A stretch of DNA of 64,000 nt, taken from positions 248,001 through 312,000 of the forward strand of contig JANHCV010000013.1 of assembly GCA_025594325.1 (NCBI GenBank), written 5' to 3'. Below are positions 21,621-31,689 of the stretch, piece after piece (the first letter of the stretch is position 1; the number at the start of each line of letters is the position of its first letter). The notes beneath the pieces were generated by a model, which worked only from the letters and a program-made list of their open reading frames with translations, did no database searches and was not told the origin of the DNA. This stretch comes from Blastocladiella emersonii ATCC 22665. Taxonomy: Eukaryota; Blastocladiomycota; Blastocladiomycetes; Blastocladiales; Blastocladiaceae. Made by a program: the position numbers and the translations under genes.

Positions 21621-23865
21621 TCACACGTTTTCCTTGAGCATCGCCTGACCTGACATGGACGGACGGCGCTGCGTCCTGGCAAAGAGCCCGCTCGGCGGGG
21701 TCTTGCGCTTGGAGCACAGGCCGCCCACCTCCTCGACAATCATGGCGAGGACCGAGACCGCGGCGCCGAGCCCGAGGCTCTCGAGCGGCGTGAAGTGGCC
21801 GACGCTATCCGTGCCGAGGCCGCCGAGAACGAGGAACAGGGCGGCGAACGCGAACCGCGAGAGGATCAGCGTGCGGCGCGGGATCGTGTGCGTGACCGAC
21901 TTGTCGTCGAGGTGGAGCAGGCCGAGGCAGCCCATGATGGCGAACGTGAGCGAGAGCAACGACCAGTAGACCCAGTGGAGGAACGGCGCGACCAACGACG
22001 GATCCGTGCTGGCGCCGCCGCCGCCCGAGGCGAGCTGAATCAGCGTGTTGCCTGCATCCTTGAGTGCCATCGGGGCGGTGCCCGCGTTGAGAATCGACAT
22101 GGGCGGAGCGACGACGGTCTGCGCGACGAGGTTCGCGATACCCGCACCGAGCGCCACGATGGCCCAGCCGAGCGGAATGTGACCCAGACTCCACGCCAGG
22201 CCCGTCTACTCGTTGCGTGTGAGCCGCGGCGAGGGTCAAGTGAGCAGTGCAAAACGTACCTGAACGCTGCGACGGATGGCGTGCATGCGGTGCGAGGCGG
22301 CCTCGACGCGAAAGTAGATAAACTGCAGCGCGTAGCCCGTGAGCAGGCCGAACGCGGCCGCGAGCCACGGCGTCGCGCCGCTCGACGCGGTGCTCTCGAA
22401 GATGATGGCCACGGCAATCTCGCCCAGCACGACAATCACGTACAGGCCGTAGCGCTCGGCGAGGTGCTCGATGTTGACGGCGAGGACGGGCCCGCGGATG
22501 CGGCGCATGAGGGCGCCGTTCGACAGGTGCAGCACGCTGGCCGTCCCGATGGCGGCCGACCACAGGGCGAACTGGGAGGTTGACCCGGCGGGGACGAGCG
22601 CGGCGGCGAGGAACAGCGAGAGCTCCGGGACGCGGATCCCCGCGAGCACGAGGACGTGGTGGCGCACCGTGTCGTTGGCCGCAGCGACCCACGCGTGCGC
22701 GAGCATGTTGGCGGCCATGGACGCGACGACGGCGAGCAGGTACCCCGCGGACGTGTTGACGGCGGGCGCCGGGTCAAAGGCGTTGGCGCAGTTGCTGGCC
22801 ATGTACGTGACGCACAGCATCTGCACGATGGTGTAGAACTTGTGGAACAGGTCGTTGTGAACGAAGCGGTTGTTGTACAGCGTCATCATGGTCCAGTGGC
22901 TTTTTGGGGGACGTGTGTCAGTGGGATCCTTTAGCGCAAGGACCAAGAGTAACGTACAAGAAGATGGGAATGTAGACGAGCGTGAAGCGGGCGAGACCGG
23001 CCCACGACATGTCGTGGTGCAGCACGTAGCCGGCCTTGGCGATGGCCGCGACGTAGATGAGGTCCTGGAACAGCTCCTGCCACGGGACGTGCATCTTTTT
23101 GGCGGCGCGGTGGAGGACGCCGTCGACAAAGTACTGGCGGACGAGCGGGCGGCGGAGCAGCTGCTCGTGCTCGTCGTCGAGCTCAATCTCCTGGTACCGC
23201 TGCAGCTCGCCGAACGTGGAGGCGGTGACGTGGATCATTTCCTTTTGGCTGCTGGTGAGCGAGGACGAGTCGGCGGCGTCATTGGTGCTCACATAGGCGT
23301 CCATGTCGAAGCCCGGTTCCTCCTCCCCTTTGGGCGCATCAGTGGCCAGCTCGGCCGGCGAGGGTCCGGCCTCTGGTCGATCTCGGGCGTGAGTGCGTGA
23401 CTGCGAGTGATCAAGCAAGCAAAGGGCCGTACCGAGAGAGTCGCGGCGAGGCTCGGCAGGGACGCACTGGCGCTTGGCGAGCAAAGTGGCGAGGTGAGGC
23501 GACAGCTCGGTCGCGGCATTAGGAAACTGGTCCGGGTGGGTGCGCAGGAAGCGCAGCTCGTTGACACGCTGGGCAACCTCGCCGGTGGTCGACTCGAAGG
23601 CGGCGTGGGTGAGGACGCGGTCGGCGCGGGTGAGCAGGGCCGAGATTTCGCGGATGCGCTCGACGAGGACCTGGACGTGGTCCTCGGAGCCGAGCACGAT
23701 GACGGTGCACCCCTTGGCGTCCTTGGTCGCCGTTGCCGGTTCCGCAGCGGCAGCGGCGACAGCAGGGACGACCCGGAAGCGGGTCCCCGCGGCGGTCAGC
23801 GTGGTGGCAAAGTTGCAAGTGTCGCCCGACGTCGGGTCCGAGTCGACGGCGTCGTTCATGTCCAT
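21621..23865 (-). CDS. LtrA (low temperature requirement A) family membrane protein, three exons
   Basis: Exons 23865-22958, 22899-22260 and 22205-21621 join to 710 codons plus stop with no frame conflict. Both introns (58 and 54 nt) begin GTACGTT and end AAG or TAG. The cytosolic N-terminus (about 250 residues) is hydrophilic. The membrane part has about nine or ten hydrophobic segments and LtrA hallmarks: FQDLIYVAAIAKAG, the WTMMTLYNNRF block directly after intron 1, AERYGLYVIVVLGE and the AASHRMHAIRRSV segment before intron 2. LtrA was named from Listeria; its biochemical role is unknown and fungal homologues are common. It starts about 760 bp from the oppositely oriented NOX gene, giving a divergent pair. 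The plus-strand frames over it are shadows. Confidence 0.85.
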
Positions 23866-24629
23866 GGTGTTACGTCGAGCTCAGGGGGTTCCAGCAACGG
23901 GAGCGAGAGCGAGGGCACCCAAGAGGGGACGAATTCGGTGGTCAGGTCAGGCCAGGGATGGCCCCGAATGAAAATCGCAGCGGCACCACGTGGGTGGCTG
24001 ATGGGCTCAGGTGCGAGACAGCGTGCGAGACACTTTTCCATCGGCTCGGCTTCGCGAGGAAGTCCCTGGGTCGATTCGGTTAGTCAGTCGATCGACGCGA
24101 TCGACCATAGCTCGCGAAGGTGGGAGATGCGGCTCGGGGGTCAGGGGTTCCCACCCGACGCATCGTTCGCCGTCGCGTCGCGTCTCCAACGAAGTCATGC
24201 ACCACGACGCAACCATGAAGCACGACACTCGGCGCAAACTCTGTTGTTCGGGCCGCAGAACAGCGGTTCATGGCCAGGGACCGCCGAGCCGCGCGGCCAT
24301 GAAGGCGCGACGCTTCGGCGTTGTTTCACAATGCGGCGGCGCCATGCCAGACGTTGCACGAAGTCGGCTTAGCGGTTCGAGTGCCGCTCGCTGGTCGCCG
24401 CGATGGCGGTGCTGTGCTGCGGGGAAGACCGCAAGGGACCCACGCTCTCGGTCGTGGTCCGATACGCAGACCAACGATAGACGATAGATGTACAGCACCG
24501 GCAGCAGAGCAGAGGTGCGTGCGATCTTCACGCGTGTTGTGGCGCAGCATCGACGCACCCAGGGACGACCAATCAGCGCCGGATGAAGTCGCTAACCAAT
24601 CACGATCGCCCGCCCGCGGTGTTCAGGCC
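23866..24629. other. divergent promoter region between LtrA and NOX genes
   Basis: About 760 bp with no supported gene. Open plus-strand frame upstream of 24630 lacks conserved sequence and is treated as leader. No clear TATA box was seen. Confidence 0.45.
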
Positions 24630-27600
24630 ATGGCCAACGACGAACGACACGCTTCGCCACCCGCACCCGCACCCGCTGCAGCAGCGGCGGATCAGCTCGC
24701 CTCTCCCCGCTCGCCACCGCCTCCTCGAACGGCTGCCAGTCTGCCACGACGCGAGCCCGAACCCGCCATGTATCACCCACTCCGCACCGACGGACCTGCC
24801 CTCGATCCCGCTACTCGGCGGGCGACGGGCCGCCCCGCCGTCGCGTCGTTTGCCTCGGCCAGCGCGCTGTCGAGCCTGACCAGCAACACGCGCCTCATCT
24901 CCATATACCGCACCCTGTCGGACCGCGGCGATGGCGAGGACGTGTCGGATCACGAGGAGGAGCACGATACGGTGCTGTCGACGCGCGCCTCGCCCACGTC
25001 CGGCTCGCGCCTCGACCGCGAGCTCCTCGACCCCGACTCGCTGCCCGCCCGCGTCGCTTCGCGCCCCGGCAGCGTCGTCAGCACCTCGATTCCCGCCGAC
25101 ACCACGACGGCCGCCACGGCGGCGACGAGCAGCAACCTGATGCGCCGCTACCTCGACTCGCTCGGCGTCGACTACGAGAACGCCACCTCCTCCACTACAA
25201 TCAAGTCGCCCCGCCTCCGCCCCATGTCGCTTGACTGCGCCGCGTCGTCGCTGCACCCGAGCGACGCGCCGGGCAGCGACGTCGGCAGCGGCCTGCACTC
25301 GTTCCTGCAGCACCGCGGGGCCCCACCTCCTCCGCTTTCCCCCAAACTCGACGAGACCACCACCCATACAGCTCCGCGTGCGTCGATGCTCGTCCAGTCG
25401 CTTGATCTCGCCGCCGAGCGACCCGCCCTCCGCGTCGATCTGGCCGCGCTGGGCGGCGTCCGCATCACGCCGACCCAGTCGCGCGAGCCCTCACCCACCC
25501 GCGCCGGCTCCGGCTGGCAGTTCCCGTCCATTTCGCGCACCGTCCGCCGCGCCGCCACCCTTGGTCGTCGCAAGCCGTCCGCGTCGGGCCCGCTTCTCAG
25601 CCCGCTGCCGGGCGTCGGTGGCAGTGGCCCCGCGACGCTCAACCGCCTCAACGTGCCCCGCGCGTCGCCTTCCGGTTCCTCGCCCACGACGGAACTGAAG
25701 CTCGAGCCCGGCCAGTTCTACTCGCTGCCGCGCTCGGACCGCAGCGCGCCCATGGTTGTGATGCGCTCGCTCGGCCGCGACGAGTTTGCCTCGCTCCAGG
25801 AAATGGTCGCATCCGCGTCGTCGCCCCTCACGGCCACGCACCAGCCGGCGTCGTCCCTCGACCGCTCGCTCGGCGGCGAGACCCTCGTCTCCCCGACCAC
25901 CGCCGCCACCACCACGACCACGGAACCACAAACACCCGCGCTCGTCGTGCCGCAGCTGCCCGAGGACACGGACCGCGTCGTCATCACGGCGGGGCAGCTC
26001 AAGCAGCTCGTGCCGCGGCTCGACGCGCACCCGCCGGCGGTCCGCGCCATGCTCGGGATCCGCCCGCTCGACGCCACCGACGGCGAGGTGCTCGAGCTCG
26101 ACCTCGGCCAGTTCATCCCGCTCGTCGCGCTGCTGTCGTCGTCGGGCGCGGTCGCGCTCGACCACAAGGCGACCGAGGCCAAGACGGACCTGCTGTACCG
26201 GCTGCTGCTCGAGGGGTCGTCGACGCTGGGCGTGGTCGACCGCGACGCGATTGCGGCCGTCGTGGACCGCGCGCTCGCCGCCAACTCGCTGTACCTCGAC
26301 CCGGCGGATGTGGACGCGCTCGTCGACGTGCTGCTGGCGCGGCTCGACGTGGACCGCGACGGTGTCGTGTCGCACCACGATTTCACGCTGGTGACGCGGC
26401 AGTGGGACCTGTCGCGCATCGGGCTGCCGCTCGCTCCGACCATTGCGGGTGGGCGTGCGCGCGACGTTGACCTGTTCGAGAACGACTACCTCGCCGCGAC
26501 GGCCGGGATGCCCATGTCGCCGACGCTGCAGGGGTTCGCGGGTCCCACCTCCCGCACGACGGGTAGTGGTGATGGTGGACCCGTCGGTCGCAGCCGTGCC
26601 TCGTACGTCAAGGATGCGTCGCAGTGGCTGCTCCGCCGGTCGTCGCAGATCTTTCACCACACGTTCGAGCCGACCCCGCCGCCACCGACGAAACCTGCAC
26701 CCGTCCGCACCGAGCATCGTGGCTCGGCCGCTTCGTCATCCGCGTCCTCATCTGCCCCCTCCACCGCACCCGAAAGACAACCCCCAACCCAGAGACCGTC
26801 GCCGCTGCAGAGCTACCTCAAGCTCGAGGGCCCAAAGCTCGCGTGCGTCGCCCTGTTCACGGCCGCGGGGCTCACCACGTTCCTGTACCAGTTTGTCAAG
26901 TACGCGTCGGTGCCCGCGGTGCGCGAGCACTTTGGGCTGTGGGTGTCGGTCGCCAAGGGGTCGGCGCACCTGCTGATGCTCACGCTGGCGCTGCAGTTCC
27001 TGCTCGTGTGCCGCACCGCGCTGACGGCGATGCGCAGCGTGCCGGGGCTCAACTGGATCCCCATTAACAAGCACATTGTGTGGCACCGGTACTGCGGGTT
27101 CGTGGTGGTCGCGGCGTCGGCGGTGCACACGCTGTGCCACGTCGCGGGCTCGTTCCCCGCGCTGGCCGGGTCCGAGGCGGCGCGTGCCGTGGTCAAGCTG
27201 CCGCCGGTCGGGTACTGGGACCTGATGCTGCTGTCGATCCCGGGCAGCACCGGGTGGGCGCTCGTCGTGCTGTTTGGGCTGCTGGCGGCCACGTCGACGG
27301 TGCGGTTCCGGCGCTGGCACTTTGACACCTTCTTCACGGTGCACCACCTGTTTGTGCTGATCGTGGTGCTGCTGCTGCTGCACGGGGCGGCGCAGCTGCT
27401 GAGCCCGCCGGCGGCGTGGAAGTACCTGGTGGGCCCGGTGGCCGTGTACGCGGGCGAGCGGTTCCTGCGGGTGTGGCGGTCGCGGTCGGCGGTGCCCGTG
27501 CTGCACGCGCGGATCCAGGCCGACACGCTGGTGCTGGTGCTGGAGCGGCCGGCGCACCTGGGCGGGTACGTGAGCGGGCAGTACGTGTTCCTGAATATCC

Positions 27601-28523
27601 CATCAATCTCGCGGTGGCAGTGGCACCCGTTCACGCTGACCTCGGCGAGCGCGGACCCGTTCCTGTCGCTGCGGGTGAAGCGGGCGGGCGACTGGACGGG
27701 CGCGCTGTTCGACCTGCTGGCGCCCATGGCCGAGACGGTCGTGTTCTCGGGTTCGGGTCCCGGAGCGGGTTCACGCGGTGACGGCGCAGCGGGGCGGCAA
27801 CAACACCAGCAGCGGGTGTTGCAGCGTGTCATGACATTGACGGCAGCGGCGGCGCCCGCAGTGTACGTGGACGGTCCGTTTGGCGCGGCGTCGCAAGAGT
27901 TTTTCGAGTACGACCAGGTCATGTTCATTGCGACGGGGGTGGGCGCGACGCCGTTCCTGTCGATTCTCAAGCAGATCGAGTACCTGGTGCAGGAGCAGCA
28001 GCCGACTGGTCCGAGTAAAACGGTACCGAATGGAAACGACCCCGAGAAGCCGGGAACCGACGCTGGGTGGACGTCGGCGGTGCGGCGCGTCGACTTCTTC
28101 TGGATCAACCGCGACCAGCGCGGGTTCAAGTGGATGGCCGAGGTGCTGCGCGGCGTCGACCCGCGGGCGCGGCGCGTGCTGCGGGTGCACACGTTCCTGA
28201 CGTGCGCGGCGGACGGGTCGGCCGAGCTGTCGTCGTTTCTGCTGTGGTGGGGGCTCCGGCTGCTGCAGCGGCAGCGCGGCGGCGTGTGCCCGCTGACGGG
28301 GCTCGAGGACTCGACGGTCGTGTGGGGGCGGCCCGACTGGGCGTCCATCTTCCAGCAGACGGCGCGGTTGGCGGCGGCGGGCTGCTCTCGTACTACTGGG
28401 AGTGGCAAGGTCGGCGTCTTCTTCTGCGGGCCCAAGCCGCTCGGCAAGGAGATTTACGGCATGGTGCGCGAGATGAACGCGACGAGCGACACGTTTTTCG
28501 TGTTTGCCAAGGAGAACTTTTGA
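24630..28523 (+). CDS. NADPH oxidase (NOX, EF-hand containing, NOX5/NoxC/Rboh-like)
   Basis: 1297 residues from the ATG at 24630 (MANDERHASPP). Residues 1-540 are low-complexity. An EF-hand with loop DVDRDGVVSHHDF sits near residue 575, preceded by a degenerate partner, suggesting Ca2+ control. Six transmembrane segments lie in about 730-960, with haem-ligand histidines in WHRYCGF..H and the FFTVHHLFVLIVVLLLLH helix. FAD is bound near HPFTLTS (about 1000). NADPH is bound by YVDGPFGAASQEFFEYD, GVGATPFLSILKQIEY (about 1105) and CGPKPLGKE (about 1266). The C-terminus FVFAKENF is the classical NOX ending. The enzyme moves electrons from cytosolic NADPH across a membrane to O2, giving superoxide; in fungi it serves development and differentiation. 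Intact, intronless here, ends in TGA. Long antisense frames are composition artefacts. Confidence 0.92.
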   Translation: MANDERHASPPAPAPAAAAADQLASPRSPPPPRTAASLPRREPEPAMYHPLRTDGPALDPATRRATGRPAVASFASASALSSLTSNTRLISIYRTLSDRGDGEDVSDHEEEHDTVLSTRASPTSGSRLDRELLDPDSLPARVASRPGSVVSTSIPADTTTAATAATSSNLMRRYLDSLGVDYENATSSTTIKSPRLRPMSLDCAASSLHPSDAPGSDVGSGLHSFLQHRGAPPPPLSPKLDETTTHTAPRASMLVQSLDLAAERPALRVDLAALGGVRITPTQSREPSPTRAGSGWQFPSISRTVRRAATLGRRKPSASGPLLSPLPGVGGSGPATLNRLNVPRASPSGSSPTTELKLEPGQFYSLPRSDRSAPMVVMRSLGRDEFASLQEMVASASSPLTATHQPASSLDRSLGGETLVSPTTAATTTTTEPQTPALVVPQLPEDTDRVVITAGQLKQLVPRLDAHPPAVRAMLGIRPLDATDGEVLELDLGQFIPLVALLSSSGAVALDHKATEAKTDLLYRLLLEGSSTLGVVDRDAIAAVVDRALAANSLYLDPADVDALVDVLLARLDVDRDGVVSHHDFTLVTRQWDLSRIGLPLAPTIAGGRARDVDLFENDYLAATAGMPMSPTLQGFAGPTSRTTGSGDGGPVGRSRASYVKDASQWLLRRSSQIFHHTFEPTPPPPTKPAPVRTEHRGSAASSSASSSAPSTAPERQPPTQRPSPLQSYLKLEGPKLACVALFTAAGLTTFLYQFVKYASVPAVREHFGLWVSVAKGSAHLLMLTLALQFLLVCRTALTAMRSVPGLNWIPINKHIVWHRYCGFVVVAASAVHTLCHVAGSFPALAGSEAARAVVKLPPVGYWDLMLLSIPGSTGWALVVLFGLLAATSTVRFRRWHFDTFFTVHHLFVLIVVLLLLHGAAQLLSPPAAWKYLVGPVAVYAGERFLRVWRSRSAVPVLHARIQADTLVLVLERPAHLGGYVSGQYVFLNIPSISRWQWHPFTLTSASADPFLSLRVKRAGDWTGALFDLLAPMAETVVFSGSGPGAGSRGDGAAGRQQHQQRVLQRVMTLTAAAAPAVYVDGPFGAASQEFFEYDQVMFIATGVGATPFLSILKQIEYLVQEQQPTGPSKTVPNGNDPEKPGTDAGWTSAVRRVDFFWINRDQRGFKWMAEVLRGVDPRARRVLRVHTFLTCAADGSAELSSFLLWWGLRLLQRQRGGVCPLTGLEDSTVVWGRPDWASIFQQTARLAAAGCSRTTGSGKVGVFFCGPKPLGKEIYGMVREMNATSDTFFVFAKENF

Positions 28524-28704
28524 TTTGTGCGATATCCCCTGTTCATATTCATACATCTGTGGTTGTGCCTCCTCGAGACGGGCGAGAGACGCGTCGCGAA
28601 ATCACGTTTCGCACAGAGATGCGATCGGCGGCCTCCACGTGGGCCGCGACTCACCCGGCGCCCGCAAAGCCACTCGCAGCCGCTCGGCGTCAGAGTCCCC
28701 GCGC

Positions 28705-28711
28705 TATAAAA
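28705..28711 (+). promoter_or_regulatory. TATA box for homoserine kinase
   Basis: TATAAAA lies 57 bp before the chosen ATG at 28762, in a 240-bp spacer after the NOX stop. A GACGCGTC motif lies further upstream near 28590. Confidence 0.55.
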
Positions 28712-28761
28712 CCGGCCGCCCTCTCTCGCCCCCCTTGCAACAACGACCAAATGCAAAGCTC

Positions 28762-29796
28762 ATGAACATGGCCGCACGATTTATCGCCCTCCGCGTCCCC
28801 GCGTCATCCGCCAACCTCGGCCCGGGCTACGACACGCTCGGCCTCGCCCACGGCCTGTACCTCGACGTGCGCGCCACCTTCACGCCCGACGCTTCTTTGG
28901 ATGCGCTCCACGTCACCGAGGTCACGTACGAGGGCAGCGACGCCGCCACCATCTCGTGCGACCCGCGCAAGAACCTCGTCGCGGCCACCATGCTCGACAC
29001 GCTCCCGTCCTCGTCGCCCAAACCACAGGCCGGCCGCCTCGCCGTCCACATTGACAACCCGATCCCGCTCGGCCGCGGGCTCGGCAGCAGCGGGTCGGCC
29101 GTCGTCGCCGGCGTCGTGCTCGCGCGGTGGGTCGGCGGCTTCGACTGGGACCGCCAGGCGCTGCTCGAGCGGTGCGTCGCCATCGAGGGCCACCCCGACA
29201 ATGTCGCCGCGTCGCTGCTCGGCGGCTTCGTCGCTTCCTACACTACCCGCGAAAACGACGTGTACAGCGTGCAGCTGCCGTTCGACTCGGAGCACATTGC
29301 CCTGTTCGCGGCTGTCCCCGACTACCACACGCCCACGGCGCTCGCGCGCGCCGCCCTGCCCGGGTCCTACTCGACGCACGACGTCGTCCACTCGCTGCAG
29401 CGCGTCACGCTGCTGACGCACCTGCTCGCCAACCCGAGCGCCGGCACGCTGCTGCCGCACCGCACGCCCGAGGTCTTTGGGCACCTGCTCGACGACGTGA
29501 TCCACCAGCCGTTCCGCGAGCACCTGATCCCGGGCTTCCGCGAGCTGCGGGGCGCGCTGCGCGACGCCCACCCGGCGGGCATTCTGGGCGCGTGCGTCTC
29601 GGGCGCCGGCCCGACGGTCCTCATCTTTGCCAACCGCGGCGCCGTGACCCACGCCGAGCTCGAGGCCACGGTCAAGCGCGTGTACGGCGTGCTGCCGCAC
29701 CCCGAGCGGGACGTGGAGAGTGGTGCGACCATTGGCGTCCAGCTGTACGCGCTCGACCCGGCGACGGAGGGCACCACCTGGACCGAGTCGCCGTGA
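28762..29796 (+). CDS. THR1: homoserine kinase (GHMP family)
   Basis: 344 residues from the ATG at 28762 (MNMAARFIALRVPASSANLG). GHMP motif 1 (PASSANLGPGYDTLG) lies at residues 13-27, the ATP-binding Gly/Ser-rich motif 2 (LGRGLGSSGSAVVAG) near residue 105, GHPDNVAASLLGG near 145, and motif 3 (GACVSGAGPTVL) near 275. The enzyme phosphorylates L-homoserine to O-phospho-L-homoserine in threonine synthesis. Length matches eukaryotic and bacterial homologues. The upstream frame is open but the TATA box just before this ATG and alignment to family N-termini support the start. Intact, no intron, ends in TGA. Confidence 0.92.
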   Translation: MNMAARFIALRVPASSANLGPGYDTLGLAHGLYLDVRATFTPDASLDALHVTEVTYEGSDAATISCDPRKNLVAATMLDTLPSSSPKPQAGRLAVHIDNPIPLGRGLGSSGSAVVAGVVLARWVGGFDWDRQALLERCVAIEGHPDNVAASLLGGFVASYTTRENDVYSVQLPFDSEHIALFAAVPDYHTPTALARAALPGSYSTHDVVHSLQRVTLLTHLLANPSAGTLLPHRTPEVFGHLLDDVIHQPFREHLIPGFRELRGALRDAHPAGILGACVSGAGPTVLIFANRGAVTHAELEATVKRVYGVLPHPERDVESGATIGVQLYALDPATEGTTWTESP

Positions 29797-30230
29797 AACC
29801 GTCTCCTCACTCGCAATACAACTACATGCATCTGACTGCGCTTCTTTGAACCCGTCGGTCGATTCCTGCGTTGACAAGGCGCTCGAAGTGAGCGGTTTTC
29901 CCAATGACGTCACTCATGTGCGTGGCGCGGCGCGTCTTCCACATCTCCCACCACGCAGCTCGGTCGCTCGGGTTGCGGTCTCGCGTCGCAATTTTAATCT
30001 TGATTTAAATACTGCAGAGTTGGCGGTGGAGTCCTCGCCGAGAAAACCAAAAGGATAATATCCTGTAATGAAATTCGAGCCCGTACGTTGTGCCAACTAC
30101 CATTCATCGTCTACCCCATGCTGACCCGAGAATCGAACACAGGGCGGTTGGATGTGTGTACTGTGACAGTCCGCCGAACCCCAACTCCAAGACATGCACT
30201 GGGCGTCAATTTTCGCCCAAGTTGTTGGCG
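29797..30230. other. intergenic spacer
   Basis: No gene seen. A T-arm-like sequence on the minus strand near 30115-30145 is discussed under rejected items. Confidence 0.45.
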
Positions 30231-31105
30231 CTAAATGAAGTTTGGATTCGCAGCCCGCGGAGGCCGCTTAAACCAGAATAGGAGGAGAAGCAGCCAGCCA
30301 GAGCGAGGGGATTGGGACCTGAGGAAAAGTTGTGGGGTGCCATGGGAAAGTTTGTTCATCATTTGCCAAGCCAGGGCTGATGCTGGCGTGTAAAGCTGCG
30401 AGGCCATAAGCTGGTTGCCCGGCGACCAATCACACCTCCCGCAGTTCGCAAGCGTCAACTCGCGCGAACTTGTCGGCGTCAAGTTGCCCGCTTCGCGAAT
30501 CACGCGTAGCGTGGCGAGAGCAGACTCAACTGAATCGGCAAGCATGATGTGCAGCTGTACAAGGTACGGCTCGACAATGGAATCAAGCATGTGCGGGCGC
30601 CCTGAGTAGGGAAACTAGTCGCGAAATCTTTTGACACTCGCGTGCCGCCGGGTCGAGCGCGAACCGTCGGATTAGGTTCAAGAGGTTTCCCACATAGAGC
30701 AGCACAGTCGCGCCATGCGTCGATGAAGCGTAGATCAGGAAAATCGCGGCCGCAAGGACCGTGGTCTTGACATCGAAGTCAGCGGAGAAGCCGTCGGCGT
30801 CAGCAATCGGGGCAATCAACTTGGCAAACTGATGTGCAAGGTGATCCAAGTCGGGTTCGTGACACAAAAGGAATAATATGCACCCATTGTGCTCGGCGAG
30901 GTGCTGGTAGGCAAATTCGACCAGAAAAGTACGCTGAAGTAGGGTCGTGGATCAGTTTGGAGGTGTGAGCAGGTTCTTCCAGCAGTATCAAGCGTACCGT
31001 CGCCCATCGTGCTTGATGGTGAGGAAGCTCGGCACGATGGATGCGTTCTTGATGGAGGTTCGTGCTGTGAAGAGGTTCACGAGAAGAGACGGTGAAGAGA
31101 TTCAC
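30231..31105 (-). pseudogene. decayed CxxCPFxYQ-family paralogue (3' part)
   Basis: Coding-like minus-strand segments in two or three frames cover this span. One reads HEPDLDHLAHQFAKL and the next contains a block ending CGRCDWSPGNQLM, which lies where the intact paralogue has CASCPFTYQ. Frame changes occur near 30860 and 30590. Downstream sequence does not match the family's C-terminus, so the copy is truncated. It lies tandem to the intact paralogue at 31690-33996, pointing to local duplication. Confidence 0.45.
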
Positions 31106-31689
31106 GATAGAATAACATGCTGCACGTGGCGAATAATACTAGCAACTGGTCAAAGAAACAAGAGAAAGAGGATTGGGGGACGCGTCACTCGGCAAGGCGA
31201 GCCGGTCCGCAGCGATGACAAATTGGAAAAGGGCAGCAGCGCGAGGCGTGTGACGCGCGCGACGTGGGCGGGGTCGCACGTGTCCGGCAACTGTGGCGCA
31301 ACGCGGTCACGTGTAATTGAACTGCGTGTCGCGACGAGCAGTGTCAACAATGCTCGTGCGTCACTTGCGCATGTGCAACTCAACGAAGCGGTCTAACTTG
31401 GGATCCGTTGGCTTCCTGGGCGCGAGCCGAGCAATCCAGTACAACCGTGGCCACGTCATCAAGCGTGCCCGCTGGAATCGCCTCGCACACCCTCAATCGG
31501 ATCACGCAACTCCGTGTGGCGCATCGCATGGCACCTAAAGAGACGCGTGTTACTTACAGGTCATCGTTAGGCTGCCAAATCTTACGTCTGAGGCAGCGCT
31601 ACGAGTCGTTCACTATCGTTGTTCGCATTGCGTCGTGTTCTTCGCGCCGCTGTGTCAGTGAAGCCACTGTTGTATATCTTTCGCAAAAC
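31106..31689. other. intergenic spacer with a dispersed 14-mer copy
   Basis: TGTGGCGCAACGCG lies at 31292-31305 and a related GTGTGGCGCATCGC near 31514. ACGCGT and CACGTG occur alongside. No gene seen. Confidence 0.5.

Noticed and set aside
21795-22692. 262-residue plus-strand and 295-residue minus-strand frames over LtrA
   Set aside because: Out of frame with the three exons whose splice joins restore a continuous LtrA protein.
26813-28447. 544-residue and other minus-strand frames over the NOX gene
   Set aside because: Shadow frames of a strongly biased high-GC coding sequence.
30115-30145. tRNA-like T-arm (TGTTCGATTCTCGGG on the minus strand)
   Set aside because: No matching 5' acceptor strand, D-arm or clear anticodon arm at the right spacing; one T-stem mismatch. 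At most a tRNA-derived relic.
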